Source of the DNA: Treponema sp.
Lineage (GTDB): Bacteria; Spirochaetota; Spirochaetia; Treponematales; Treponemataceae
NCBI GenBank assembly: GCA_017484285.1
Contig: JAFUTH010000023.1
Location: 1 to 62,070, forward strand
DNA: 62,070 nt
Direction: 5' to 3'
Both the position numbers and the translations under genes were made by a program. The notes beneath the pieces were generated by a model. The model was not told where the DNA came from and did no database searches. It saw only the letters and a program-made list of their open reading frames with translations. Every line of letters begins with the position of its first letter. Positions within the stretch are counted from its first letter, which is position 1. Positions 25,682 through 33,083 of the stretch are shown piece by piece.

Positions 25682-26506
25682 TTAGTCCACAAGCGTGTCG
25701 TCGTCACCGCGCTGAATTACAATCTCGCCTTTTTCCTCAAGTGCTTTGATTGTCGCAATGATTTTGCTCTGCGCATTGTCGCGGTCTTTCTCGCGAAGCG
25801 GTCCCATGTATTCCATGTCTTCTTTTAAGAGCGCCGCCTGTCTTTTTGATACGTTGCGGTAGAATTTTTCCTGCACGGCTTTGTCCGAGCCTTTGAGTGC
25901 TTTTGCAAGAAGCTGGCTGTCCGTTTCGCGCAAGAGTTTCTGGATGTCGCGGTCGCTAAGGTGAATGATGTCCTCAAACTCAACGACGCGCTTTTTTACC
26001 TCGCTCACCTTTTCGGGAAGCGCGTCGTTTGCCGCCGCAATGAACATGCGCCAGTCTTTGAGCGGCAAAAGCTCATTGAATTTTACCGCAAAGTCCGTGC
26101 CGCCGTAGCGTTCTTTTTCTCCGATTTTTTGCGCCCTGATTTTTTCTGCAAAATACTCTGCGTAGGCGCTGACTATTTTTTCCGAGAGCGTAAAAACTTG
26201 CAAAAGAAGCACGGCAAGCTCCTTTTTCTTATGAGTATCGAATTGCGTGTACAGCGAGGAAGCATAAAGTGGAGGCATTGCCAAAAGCATGATTGCCGCC
26301 GTATGCGTGTCCAGCAGGTCAAGGGCGGCAAACACTGTGTCTGGGTTTTCGCTTCGGATAAACTCAAAGGGATTTTGCGCGGCGGCAGCAGGCTGCCCTT
26401 TTACCTGCACGATTTTTGCCGCACCGAATTCTGCGGGCTTTATATCGCTGAAAAATCCTGCGCTTTTAAGGCTTTCAAAGAGATTCTTGCAGATGTGAAC
26501 ATTCAT
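25682..26506 (-). CDS. FliG-like protein B (middle and C-terminal domains only)
   Basis: 274 aa. An N-terminal extension of about 40 residues (MNVHICKNLFESLK...) replaces the FliF-binding domain. A middle-like domain follows (N-P-F-E-F-I-R, T-A-A-I-M-L-L), then FliG-C (VVEFEDIIHLSDRDIQKLLR; Y-R-N-V-S-K-R-Q-A-A-L-L; Y-M-G-P-L-R). It is clearly paralogous to FliG-like A but well diverged, so the duplication is old. The ATG overlaps the stop of the upstream FliM-like frame (AAATGAATG), showing translational coupling. Confidence 0.85.
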   Translation of the reverse strand: MNVHICKNLFESLKSAGFFSDIKPAEFGAAKIVQVKGQPAAAAQNPFEFIRSENPDTVFAALDLLDTHTAAIMLLAMPPLYASSLYTQFDTHKKKELAVLLLQVFTLSEKIVSAYAEYFAEKIRAQKIGEKERYGGTDFAVKFNELLPLKDWRMFIAAANDALPEKVSEVKKRVVEFEDIIHLSDRDIQKLLRETDSQLLAKALKGSDKAVQEKFYRNVSKRQAALLKEDMEYMGPLREKDRDNAQSKIIATIKALEEKGEIVIQRGDDDTLVD

Positions 26507-26815
26507 TTGTCGCCAAGCTTCATTTCAAAAACGAGCAGAACGCCGCCCTCATCTTTTGCTATTTCTGAGGGGGCGGTATCCGGGTCAAAAAACGGCTCTG
26601 AATGCCGGAGTTTTGTTTCCGTGTCCGTCTTGCGCGCAATTTCCTTTGTAAAGGCGTTTGCAATCTCCCATGTAAAAGTTGTTACACCCGCTTGCTCCAC
26701 CGCTTAGCAGAAAATCAATCTCGCCCTGGCTGATTGAGTCCTCTTTCTTTTTGCCTTTGCTTATCGCGTCAAAAAGCTCGTCTGTTTCATTTCGGTTCAG
26801 TGGATTTTGTGGCAT
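26503..26815 (-). pseudogene. FliM N-terminus-like protein, apparently frameshifted
   Basis: The first frame (ATG 26815, strong GGAGGAAA Shine-Dalgarno) encodes two CheY-binding-like peptides, N-E-T-D-E-L-F-D-A-I and S-Q-G-E-I-D-F-L-L-S-G-G, the latter a good match to the FliM/FliN N-terminal motif. After residue ~40 that frame loses sense and ends at 26585. A second frame, open from about 26700 to 26503, carries a more protein-like continuation (T-T-F-T-W-E-I-A-N-A-F; G-G-V-L-L-V-F-E-M-K-L-G) and ends exactly at the start of FliG-like B. A one-base shift near 26700 would give one ~100 aa protein. An overlapping GTG-started gene is the alternative, but it has no Shine-Dalgarno. Confidence 0.55.
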
Positions 26816-26872
26816 AGTATTTCCTCCAAAAATATATTTTTGTAACCTGCTCTATATTTTTAAGCCCCTCTG

Positions 26873-26881
26873 TGCTATAGT
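26873..26881 (+). promoter_or_regulatory. Extended -10 promoter for the 66 aa/GNAT pair
   Basis: TGCTATAGT (extended -10) at 26873-26881, with a second TATAGT directly behind it at 26881-26886. The -35 region is poor. The FliM-like operon diverges from the same 90 bp gap. Confidence 0.45.
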
Positions 26882-26905
26882 ATAGTTGCACAAGGAGGTA
26901 TTGCC

Positions 26906-27106
26906 ATGAGAACTATGACCCAACGCCAGGCGCTTGACCAATTGCCAGATGACAGCATGGTAAAAAAAATTATGCTCCATATCCTCAACACGCCAAGACC
27001 GGACTTTACCGAGCTTGACCGAGAGATTGATGAAGAGGTTCAACAAAGACTTGAAAAAATGGATGAAGTGACACGCCGCCGTGTTCTTGCCACGCCATCG
27101 TATTAG
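26906..27106 (+). CDS. Small protein, possible antitoxin partner of the GNAT gene
   Basis: 66 aa with a strong AAGGAGG 7-8 nt before the ATG. The product is short, helical and charged (D-R-E-I-D-E-E-V-Q-Q-R-L-E-K-M near residues 38-52), with no recognised DNA-binding fold. It lies 9 nt before an acetyltransferase gene. The size, order and spacing fit a type II antitoxin, but it does not look like the DUF1778 ribbon-helix-helix antitoxins usually paired with GNAT toxins. Function is therefore inferred from position only. Confidence 0.6.
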   Translation: MRTMTQRQALDQLPDDSMVKKIMLHILNTPRPDFTELDREIDEEVQQRLEKMDEVTRRRVLATPSY

Positions 27107-27115
27107 GAGAATTTT

Positions 27116-27655
27116 ATGTTGCTTGCCAAAATCGATGATGAGTTGTTCCAATACGAACATTTATTTGCATCACCCAATAATCTTGAAGAAATCAAGTCCT
27201 TCACTGTCGCACAACCAACGGGCAAAGGCCTTGAACGCTACCTAAAACTGATGGCGGAACAGGAAGAATACAACGGCGGAAACCGCACCTATCTTGTCCG
27301 CGACAAGGAAACAAACGAAATCGCCGCGTATTTTTCTTTGCACACAGGTTCATTCACGCTCAAAGACCCCAATCAGAACGATGATGATGCAAGCAAATAC
27401 ACCGTGCCGTCTGTAGAACTTTCCAACTTTGCCGTTAATTCCACCTACCGCGAAAAACACCCGGAAATCTCTCGACTTGGCGAACTTGTATTCCGCCGCT
27501 TTATCATTCCGACGGTAAAGTACGGTGCGGAGCTGTTCGGAATCCAAGCGATACACATTTACGCTCTGCCCGAAGACGACTTAATCAACCATTACAGCTT
27601 GTTCGGCTTTAGCCGCCTGCCGCCGGAGATGGAAGCGTACATCACGAACACCTAA
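27116..27655 (+). CDS. GNAT-family N-acetyltransferase, possible toxin
   Basis: 179 aa with TAGGAGA before the ATG. GNAT features: the beta4 segment S-V-E-L-S-N-F-A-V-N near residues 100-109, the helix LGELVFRRFIIPTVKYGAE (about 121-139), and a C-terminal N-H-Y-S-L-F-G-F-S-R-L-P-P-E-M. That last motif resembles the Y-x-x-x-G-F...P segment of TacT-like tRNA-acetylating toxins. The usual Q/R-x-x-G-x-G/A acetyl-CoA loop is not obvious, so activity is uncertain. It is co-transcribed with the 66 aa gene. A general acetyltransferase is the alternative. Confidence 0.65.
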   Translation: MLLAKIDDELFQYEHLFASPNNLEEIKSFTVAQPTGKGLERYLKLMAEQEEYNGGNRTYLVRDKETNEIAAYFSLHTGSFTLKDPNQNDDDASKYTVPSVELSNFAVNSTYREKHPEISRLGELVFRRFIIPTVKYGAELFGIQAIHIYALPEDDLINHYSLFGFSRLPPEMEAYITNT

Positions 27656-27740
27656 AGCCAGACTACGACAGCAAGTGTATTTTTATGTATCAGATTCTAT
27701 AGCTGGCTTGTTTCCCTTTGTTTTCTTTGCTTTAAGAAAA

Positions 27741-28319
27741 TTATTTTTTCTTAAAATTGATATTCTTTCGTTCAACAGTACCGTCAGATTTTTTTCGCTG
27801 TACTTGATAGTCTGCCGAAATGTCTAAAGAAAAGTCAGATTGTGACATAAAATCCTGTGCCCACAATTTCGCAGCTCCGATCTGTTCTTTTGAAGATGAC
27901 TCGCTTATTGTATTTCCCAAATGCCCCGTCAATCTTATCTTGAAGTAACTTGCCTATGTTGGCGGAAGAAGAAATCTCAAACAGAACTGTTACATCGAAA
28001 GTTTTTGGGTCTGCTTTTACGGTCAGCGAGTCGCCTGCAAAAGTCAAATACTCGGCATAAGAGCCTGTTATATTGAGTCCGCCAATTGGAACAGATTTGC
28101 TAAAGTCGATTTCAGAATCTGCAGCTGCCTCTTTTGCATTTGAGCTTCTTTCTTTTCGGCTTCTTTTTTTGCCTTTCGCTCTTCCGCATTTTTTTTCAGC
28201 CTTTCCTCATTTGCTCTTTGAGTTTTCGCAATGCCAGCCTTAATCTTCATTTGATTTGCATGGTATTTTATTTCGGTCGGTATCGAGCTTATAATAATGA
28301 TACACAAAAGCGTTATCAC
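27741..28319 (-). pseudogene. Frameshifted gene: membrane anchor, Lys/Glu coiled coil, globular tail
   Basis: Three frames join end to end. From 28319: a hydrophobic helix (M-I-T-L-L-C-I-I-I-I-S-S) and a Lys/Glu-rich coiled coil ending at 28068. An overlapping second frame continues through F-S-K-S-V-P-I-G-G-L and GDSLTVKADPKTFDVTVLFE to about 27900. A third frame gives S-S-K-E-Q-I-G-A-A-K-L-W-A-Q-D-F to 27741. Two single-base shifts (near 28135 and 27900) would restore one ~190 aa anchored protein. Its start overlaps the stop of the 260 aa gene (ATGA-type). Real decay or assembly error cannot be told apart here. Family not recognised. Confidence 0.6.
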
Positions 28320-29098
28320 CTTATGCCGCCTTGCAAAGTTGAAAGCAGAAGCTGTTCTGTCGCCAAGTGATAGTTTTTCTCCGCTCGCCTGTTGTCCTCA
28401 AAACTCATCATAAATGGGAGTGATAAGAAGAATGCGACATGCAAACCATTGGAATTGTGTTTATCTAATATAGACGATATTCGATATTTTACAATATTTT
28501 CAATTTGGAATCCAAAAGCACTTTCTAAGAATTCGTTCAGCACTGAATCATGGTTAAAAACAGACATGTACTCGCTGCGGAGTTCTTGAAAGCTTTGAGC
28601 TACAGTATTAGATTTAAAGGCAAGATAGTTTTTGTACCACTCTATGATACTGTCAGGTGAAGTATCAGCCAGTTTTATTTCCTCTGCTTTTCGAATGAAC
28701 TCCGCTTTTCTGCGGTTTTCTTCAAGTTCTTCTTCGGAAAACTGTGGAGTGTTATCTATTTGATTCTCTTCATCTTCTGAATCTTCATCATCTTCGAACT
28801 CTTCCTGTTCATCTTCAGCCTCATCATCATCTTCGTCAACGTCTTTTTTCTGCTCTGCAACAACATCTGAGGCAAGAACAAATCCTTTATAATTGCGGAC
28901 ATATGTTTCGGCACATTCTCGTGAGCAAAACCAGTCACTATATACAGTTTTAAATCTGCCTTGAATTCTAAATATCGAAGCGTCAACGCTCGAGCCACTT
29001 ATTTTAGCTCTCCCTTCCTCTATGGCGACACCAATAACATCTCGCCCACACTGGGCACATTCTCGTTTGAAATGTATAGTTGTTGATGCTTGTTCCAT
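28316..29098 (-). CDS. Zinc-finger protein with acidic linker, 260 aa
   Basis: The N-terminus carries C-A-Q-C-G-R-D (about 14-20) and, some 40 residues later, W-F-C-S-R-E-C-A-E-T-Y (about 56-66), a treble-clef-like zinc finger shared with two neighbours. An almost purely Asp/Glu stretch follows (about 87-115), then a helical domain of ~140 residues without known motifs. ATG 29098 lacks a Shine-Dalgarno. An upstream ATG at about 29125 has GGAG and encodes M-A-E-K-I-T-V-F, out of frame by one base across a T5 run at 29099-29105, so a single T deletion is likely. Confidence 0.65.
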   Translation of the reverse strand: MEQASTTIHFKRECAQCGRDVIGVAIEEGRAKISGSSVDASIFRIQGRFKTVYSDWFCSRECAETYVRNYKGFVLASDVVAEQKKDVDEDDDEAEDEQEEFEDDEDSEDEENQIDNTPQFSEEELEENRRKAEFIRKAEEIKLADTSPDSIIEWYKNYLAFKSNTVAQSFQELRSEYMSVFNHDSVLNEFLESAFGFQIENIVKYRISSILDKHNSNGLHVAFFLSLPFMMSFEDNRRAEKNYHLATEQLLLSTLQGGIR

Positions 29099-29151
29099 AA
29101 AAGACTGTAATCTTTTCTGCCATTTTCTTTGTCTCCTAGTTCAGTAAGTTT

Positions 29152-30039
29152 TTATTTATTCTTTCCCAATGCCTTTTTCACAAATTTCAGCACAAAATGC
29201 AGAATCAGCGGAATGCAGAAGGTGTACAGGTTCAGTATGACGTACAGGATTTTTTTACCTGTTCCCCAGTCCGTCCAGAAGCGATTTGTGCCGTCGGCTG
29301 AGGCTGAATGCGCGGCTGGTTGCACACGTGGTGCTGCTTCCGCTACAGCAGACTCCTTTTGCTCTCTTTCCGCCGCTTTTTGTGCAGCTTCTTCAATTTT
29401 TGCACGCTCTGCCGCCGTGTGCATGATGCTTGCGCGTTTTACTCTTTTTAAGTCGCCTTTCTTTGAGTCAAATATTTCTTCATACACACCCGGAAATTCT
29501 TTAGCGCGAGCATACGCTCCGTCCAATCCACCGTCCAGAGACTTAAATGTTTTTTCGCAGGTATAGGCTGTTCCATATTGCGCTTTGAACGTTTCATAGT
29601 CCGGCAAGGTCTTGAATTTCTTTAACAATGATTTTTGCAGACACTGTATAACAAAATACGCAAGACTGCCGGCTGTTCTGGTCTGGATGCTGTCAGGTCC
29701 CCATACTCCGCCGGGGTCTGCCAAATGTCCCATAAGCAGCTGATAGTCAATATACGAGTCATTGATGCCTGCTACCAGCTCATTTAAGACAGGACCGACC
29801 TTTCTGTACCACGAAGCTATTGCTTCCGGCGTTCCCTCTTTGGGAAGGTGATACTTAAAAATGAGTTTTAGCCCCTTGCCGACTTTTTCAAAGGCTGCCC
29901 ACTCTGTTACAGAAGCCTTTGCACCTTCTACACCTGTGCATAAATCTCTGTGATTGTCAAAATAGGTTGCCACAAGCTCTTCATAGTCATCTTCTGTTTT
30001 CAGATATTGGATGAAGTCTCGATCTGTAGTGAATTTCAT
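29152..30039 (-). CDS. Hypothetical tail-anchored protein, 295 aa
   Basis: A strong GGAGGAAA stands before the ATG. A helical, mostly soluble domain (about 1-190; W-A-A-F-E-K-V-G near 47-54, G-H-L-A-D-P-G-G-V-W-G-P near 104-115) is followed by an Ala/Glu-rich coiled segment (about 208-245) and one C-terminal hydrophobic helix (about 262-288) ending K-K-A-L-G-K-N-K. That predicts a cytoplasmic protein anchored by its tail. It lacks the zinc finger of its neighbours but lies between two of them on the same strand. Family not recognised. Confidence 0.7.
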   Translation of the reverse strand: MKFTTDRDFIQYLKTEDDYEELVATYFDNHRDLCTGVEGAKASVTEWAAFEKVGKGLKLIFKYHLPKEGTPEAIASWYRKVGPVLNELVAGINDSYIDYQLLMGHLADPGGVWGPDSIQTRTAGSLAYFVIQCLQKSLLKKFKTLPDYETFKAQYGTAYTCEKTFKSLDGGLDGAYARAKEFPGVYEEIFDSKKGDLKRVKRASIMHTAAERAKIEEAAQKAAEREQKESAVAEAAPRVQPAAHSASADGTNRFWTDWGTGKKILYVILNLYTFCIPLILHFVLKFVKKALGKNK

Positions 30040-30072
30040 ATTTTCCTCCAGTTTGTAAGGGCGGCAATGCCG

Positions 30073-30708
30073 TTATTTTCTAAAAAGCTTCAAAATCGGA
30101 AAGAGCTTTTCCAAAATGCCATTTGGCTTCTTTCTTTCCTGTCTGGTCTCTGCGGCTTCTCTTCGTTCCTGCATTTTCTGACTGCTTGCGGCGGCTTTTC
30201 CTGCGAGCTTGTCTGCAAAGGTCTCTGTTCCGCTTGCTTTGCGTCCCGCCATAAGCCGTGCGCGATATTCATCGTTAGAAGTTGTGACGAACGTGCCGGG
30301 GTACCGCTTTTCCACGCCTTGCCTTGCGCACTCTTCGCTGCAATAATGCACATCGTTAAAGAATGTGTCCTTTTTGCACGGATGCGTTTTGTCTGAGCTG
30401 TCCAAAAGCACACGATATTCCTGCTCAACATCCTTAAATGGTGTCTGACATTCGCCGCAAATCTCGCGCTCGCCCGGCTCATAGTCTTCAACATCTTTGT
30501 AGTAGTCTGCATCATAGCAGTCATCAATAAGGGCAGAAACAGGATTCGTTAAGTCGCCTGAAAAATCTGCCGCCGAAACGATATGCGCAGGCTCTTGCTC
30601 TTTCAACTCTTCTTTTACGGCATTAAAGCCCGCCTTTGCGCCCTCTACGCTCTTCTTGCCGACAAACGCCGCGCCTTCCTTGCTTTTTTCAATGGCGGCA
30701 TCCTTCAT
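30073..30708 (-). CDS. Zinc-finger protein, 211 aa, possibly truncated at the 5' end by a frameshift
   Basis: An N-terminal helical, Ala/Lys/Glu-rich region precedes a finger of the same type as its neighbours: C-G-E-C near residues 83-86 and H-Y-C-S-E-E-C-A-R near 120-128. A basic C-terminal tail follows (about 170-211). ATG 30708 has no Shine-Dalgarno. An ATG at 30761, preceded by AAGGAG at long spacing, opens a frame (M-I-I-E-K-G-N-N) that would join this one if one A were added to the AAAA run near 30730. Confidence 0.65.
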   Translation of the reverse strand: MKDAAIEKSKEGAAFVGKKSVEGAKAGFNAVKEELKEQEPAHIVSAADFSGDLTNPVSALIDDCYDADYYKDVEDYEPGEREICGECQTPFKDVEQEYRVLLDSSDKTHPCKKDTFFNDVHYCSEECARQGVEKRYPGTFVTTSNDEYRARLMAGRKASGTETFADKLAGKAAASSQKMQERREAAETRQERKKPNGILEKLFPILKLFRK

Positions 30709-30800
30709 CTCATAAACTTTGGTGTTTTCTCTGGTGTATTATTTCCTTTTTCAATAATCATAATCTGTATACAAATCTCCTTCGAATTTTGTTTTGCTTA

Positions 30801-30836
30801 TTTCTACATGACGGGGCTTTGTCCACCATGTAGAAA
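30801..30836 (-). terminator. Hairpin after the 62 aa zinc-finger gene
   Basis: TTTCTACATG (30801-30810) pairs exactly with CATGTAGAAA (30827-30836), just downstream of the minus-strand gene ending at 30845. It has no strong T-run, so it may stabilise or attenuate rather than terminate. Confidence 0.5.
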
Positions 30837-30844
30837 TCGAGATT

Positions 30845-31033
30845 TTATTTTAAAGTCCAACCTCTATCACGGGCATAAGCAGCTGCACAGCCGCTACTAC
30901 AAAATATTCCTTCTCTTATACCTAAAAAGCCTGTTCCTTCAAGTTCAACTCCTGAAGTTGTATGTTTCCCGCATTGGTCACAAGGTTTACTTGGACCAGT
31001 CCATTTACCAGTAATTTTTACTGTCTTTGCCAT
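30845..31033 (-). CDS. Small zinc-finger protein, 62 aa
   Basis: The minimal form of the finger shared in this cluster: C-D-Q-C-G (about 18-22) and F-C-S-S-G-C-A-A-A-Y (about 44-53), preceded by a short basic N-terminus (M-A-K-T-V-K-I-T-G-K-W). GGAGGAAAA before the ATG is strong, so it is a genuine gene. It is the first gene of the minus-strand zinc-finger run. Function unknown; such fingers in small bacterial proteins often mediate protein or nucleic-acid contacts. Confidence 0.8.
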   Translation of the reverse strand: MAKTVKITGKWTGPSKPCDQCGKHTTSGVELEGTGFLGIREGIFCSSGCAAAYARDRGWTLK

Positions 31034-31166
31034 TTTTTTTCCTCCAAATGGTTGTTTTCAGCAAACTGCTGATTCTTTATATTTCCGCCTTATTTTACAA
31101 GGCACACCGCCCGACGGACGGTAAAACGTCGCGCCTGCACCGCAGACACTATTGTTTCCAAATTAG

Positions 31167-31233
31167 CCCGCCTTCGCATAGGCGGGTTGAACCTCCCGAC
31201 ACGCTCGTATCAGACTGCCTGACACGAGCGTGT
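31167..31233. repeat. Two perfect inverted repeats in intergenic DNA
   Basis: CCCGCC (31167-31172) pairs with GGCGGG (31181-31186). ACACGCTCGT (31199-31208) pairs exactly with ACGAGCGTGT (31224-31233). They lie between the 62 aa gene and the DUF4469-like fragment. The rest of the 31034-31287 gap shows no gene I can support. Confidence 0.7.
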
Positions 31234-31287
31234 AGAACACCTTGTACCGAGCGTTTCGAGGGCGTAGTAAACACCGCTTACGAACGC

Positions 31288-31455
31288 TTAGTCCGCCATG
31301 ACCGCATTCAGCTCGTAGGCGTAGCGAAGCTCGCGGAGCGTTTTAAGCACGTTCGCGCTGCCCGAATACTTGGTGCGCACCACGAGCGAAACGCTCCCCT
31401 CTGCCACATCGCTTGGCACGCGCGCAATCAGTTGGCTCGGTTTGTTCACCGGGAA
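31288..31455 (-). pseudogene. Fragment of a DUF4469-like C-terminal domain
   Basis: On the minus strand the frame reads V-N-K-P-S-Q-L-I-A-R-V-P, then SVSLVVRTKYSGSANVLKTL and ends at a stop at 31288. This resembles the end of DUF4469 proteins, where P-S-Q-L-I-...-V-P precedes T-Q-Y-S-G-G-...-L-L-K. In those proteins the domain follows a HU/IHF-like part. Here no start or N-terminal domain is found: upstream the frame turns into Cys/Ser-rich nonsense. It is best read as a relic of a gene whose 5' part was replaced by the DNA now at 31.46 kb and beyond. Confidence 0.55.
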
Positions 31456-31495
31456 ATTGCAAGGAAAAAATTTTGTGGAACAGAACGAACAAGCA

Positions 31496-31504
31496 TGATA
31501 TACT
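31496..31504 (+). promoter_or_regulatory. Extended -10 promoter for the PBECR-like gene
   Basis: TGATATACT (extended -10; hexamer 31499-31504), 27 nt before the ATG at 31532. The -35 is poor. Confidence 0.45.
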
Positions 31505-31531
31505 GAGCATACATTTTTGGGAGAGAAATCA

Positions 31532-31912
31532 ATGACAAGTACTTCTGAATTCAAAAATCCTGTGCAAGACTGGCTCGTGGAACTTGCAGCAGAAGTTTGG
31601 CTTGACATTTCGGGATTCAAGCACAAGGTAACTCAGGAGTTCAAAACACACACACTCACCCATCACGGAAATGAGAAATCAGAGGATAGCCGAGGGCAGA
31701 TTGCCATTACGGAAGCTGACTTGCTAAACATCGACGAAATTATAGAAAAGTGGAATATTTTAGCAAGCAACTCAAAGAACGACATATCGAATTTTAAAAT
31801 AAAATATGCTGACGCGGTGGTTGCTAACTCCACGATTCACTCGGTACAGCCTACCGACGGCGGTAGCAATCTCCGCCCACGCTCCAACATTAAATCTAGT
31901 ATAGCAGATTAG
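31532..31912 (+). CDS. PBECR-like nuclease-domain protein
   Basis: 126 aa from ATG 31532 (GGGAGAG 7 nt upstream; a TTG at 31517 is also in frame). The core D-I-S-G-F-K-H-K...H-H-G-N-E-K-S-E-D-S-R-G-Q-I-A-I-T...L-N-I-D-E-I-I resembles the phage-associated barnase/EndoU/ColicinE5-D/RelE-like (PBECR) nuclease group: H-G, R-G-Q and the I-x-x-I block are in the right order. The C-terminal part is short and ends with G-G-S-N-L-R-P-R-S-N. It lies beside the DUF4469-like relic and has no obvious partner. It may be a cargo or toxin fragment from a mobile element. Confidence 0.55.
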   Translation: MTSTSEFKNPVQDWLVELAAEVWLDISGFKHKVTQEFKTHTLTHHGNEKSEDSRGQIAITEADLLNIDEIIEKWNILASNSKNDISNFKIKYADAVVANSTIHSVQPTDGGSNLRPRSNIKSSIAD

Positions 31913-31947
31913 CCCAACTTGTCAAGTTTTAAATAAGGAATTGCAGT

Positions 31948-33078
31948 ATGAACCAAAACACAGCCGAACAGAACGCATATCAGGCGAACATTTTCTCGAA
32001 CCGCCTTGCAAAAAAATACAAGCTCTTACGGAAATGGGCGCGCCGCGAGCGTGTCACCTGTTACCGCCTCTACGATCGCGACATTCCCGAAGTGCCGCTC
32101 GCCGTTGACATCTACGAGTTTCTTCCCGAGGGCATGGAATCCAAAATCGATGCCGCGCTCTTTTTACGGGGCGAAGACGAGCGAATTTCCGCGAACGACC
32201 TGTCTGCCTCAAAAGAAAAAAACGAACGAATGTTTGTCCATCTCTACCTGTATGAGAGACCGTACGAAAAATCAGACAGCGATGAGCAGCTTTGGCTCGA
32301 CGAAATGAAAAAAGCCGTAAGCCTAACGCTCGGTATTAGCGAAAATCGCGTGATTCAGAAGGTCAGAAAGCACCAGAAAGGCGAAAATCAATATGAAAAA
32401 ATCGAAAACGAACGGTCGGTAGAAGGATTTGCGCAGGAATGCGGTCAGCTCTTCAAGGTGAATTTGAGCGACTACCTCGACACAGGGCTTTTCTTTGACC
32501 ACCGCCCGCTCCGCTCCCTTGTGCGCGAGTCTTGCGCGGGAAAATCCGTCCTCAATCTTTTCTGCTACACGGGAAGTTTTTCTGTCTACGCCGCCGAGGG
32601 AAAGGCTCGCCGCGTTGAGTCCGTCGATTTGAGCAACACCTACCTCGACTGGGCTAGGTTTAATTTCGCGCTCAACGACTTCGACCCCGACGACAGCCGT
32701 TTTTTCTTTACGCGCGGAGATGTCACGGGCTTCTTGAACCAAAAACTCGCCGAAGTGCCGAACGCCGAAAAATCAAACCGCTACGACATCATCATTCTCG
32801 ACCCGCCCACGTTCTCAAACTCAAAGGCAACAAGGAACACGCTCGACATCAACCGCGACTGGAGCGAGCTTGTCACCAAATGCCTGAACCTTTTGAACAA
32901 GGGCGGAGTCCTCTACTTCTCCACGAACTCGCACCGCCTCAAATTCGACGAAAAACTTGTCCCCAAGACCACGAATTCGGGCAGCGCGGTCGCCGTGTTT
33001 GACATGACCGAAACATCTCTCCCCGAGGACTTCAAGGGCACGAAAGCGCATAGGCTGTGGAAATTTGAAGTGCTTTAA
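31948..33078 (+). CDS. SAM-dependent 23S rRNA methyltransferase, RlmK-like
   Basis: 376 aa, AAGGAATT before the ATG. It resembles the C-terminal (RlmK) half of RlmKL, which makes m7G in 23S rRNA. The N-terminal part (about 1-170) is the substrate-binding region (F-S-N-R-L-A-K-K-Y-K-L-L-R-K-W near 16-30). The Rossmann core has motif I V-L-N-L-F-C-Y-T-G-S-F-S (about 203-214) and the catalytic-type motif I-L-D-P-P-T-F-S (about 278-285). R-D-W-S-E-L and F-S-T-N-S-H follow. A stand-alone RlmK without the THUMP/RlmL half is common outside gammaproteobacteria. RlmI is the main alternative. Confidence 0.85.
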   Translation: MNQNTAEQNAYQANIFSNRLAKKYKLLRKWARRERVTCYRLYDRDIPEVPLAVDIYEFLPEGMESKIDAALFLRGEDERISANDLSASKEKNERMFVHLYLYERPYEKSDSDEQLWLDEMKKAVSLTLGISENRVIQKVRKHQKGENQYEKIENERSVEGFAQECGQLFKVNLSDYLDTGLFFDHRPLRSLVRESCAGKSVLNLFCYTGSFSVYAAEGKARRVESVDLSNTYLDWARFNFALNDFDPDDSRFFFTRGDVTGFLNQKLAEVPNAEKSNRYDIIILDPPTFSNSKATRNTLDINRDWSELVTKCLNLLNKGGVLYFSTNSHRLKFDEKLVPKTTNSGSAVAVFDMTETSLPEDFKGTKAHRLWKFEVL

Positions 33079-33083
33079 TTTTT

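Noticed and set aside
26503..26815. Programmed ribosomal frameshift
   Set aside because: No slippery heptamer with a following structure is evident; a simple indel explains it.
31167..31233. Ends of an insertion sequence
   Set aside because: No transposase frame and no target duplication are visible; these are local hairpins.
31288..31626. A 112-codon minus-strand frame as a complete gene
   Set aside because: Only its last third resembles a known domain. The first part is Cys/Ser-rich, antisense to the PBECR-like gene, and has no Shine-Dalgarno.
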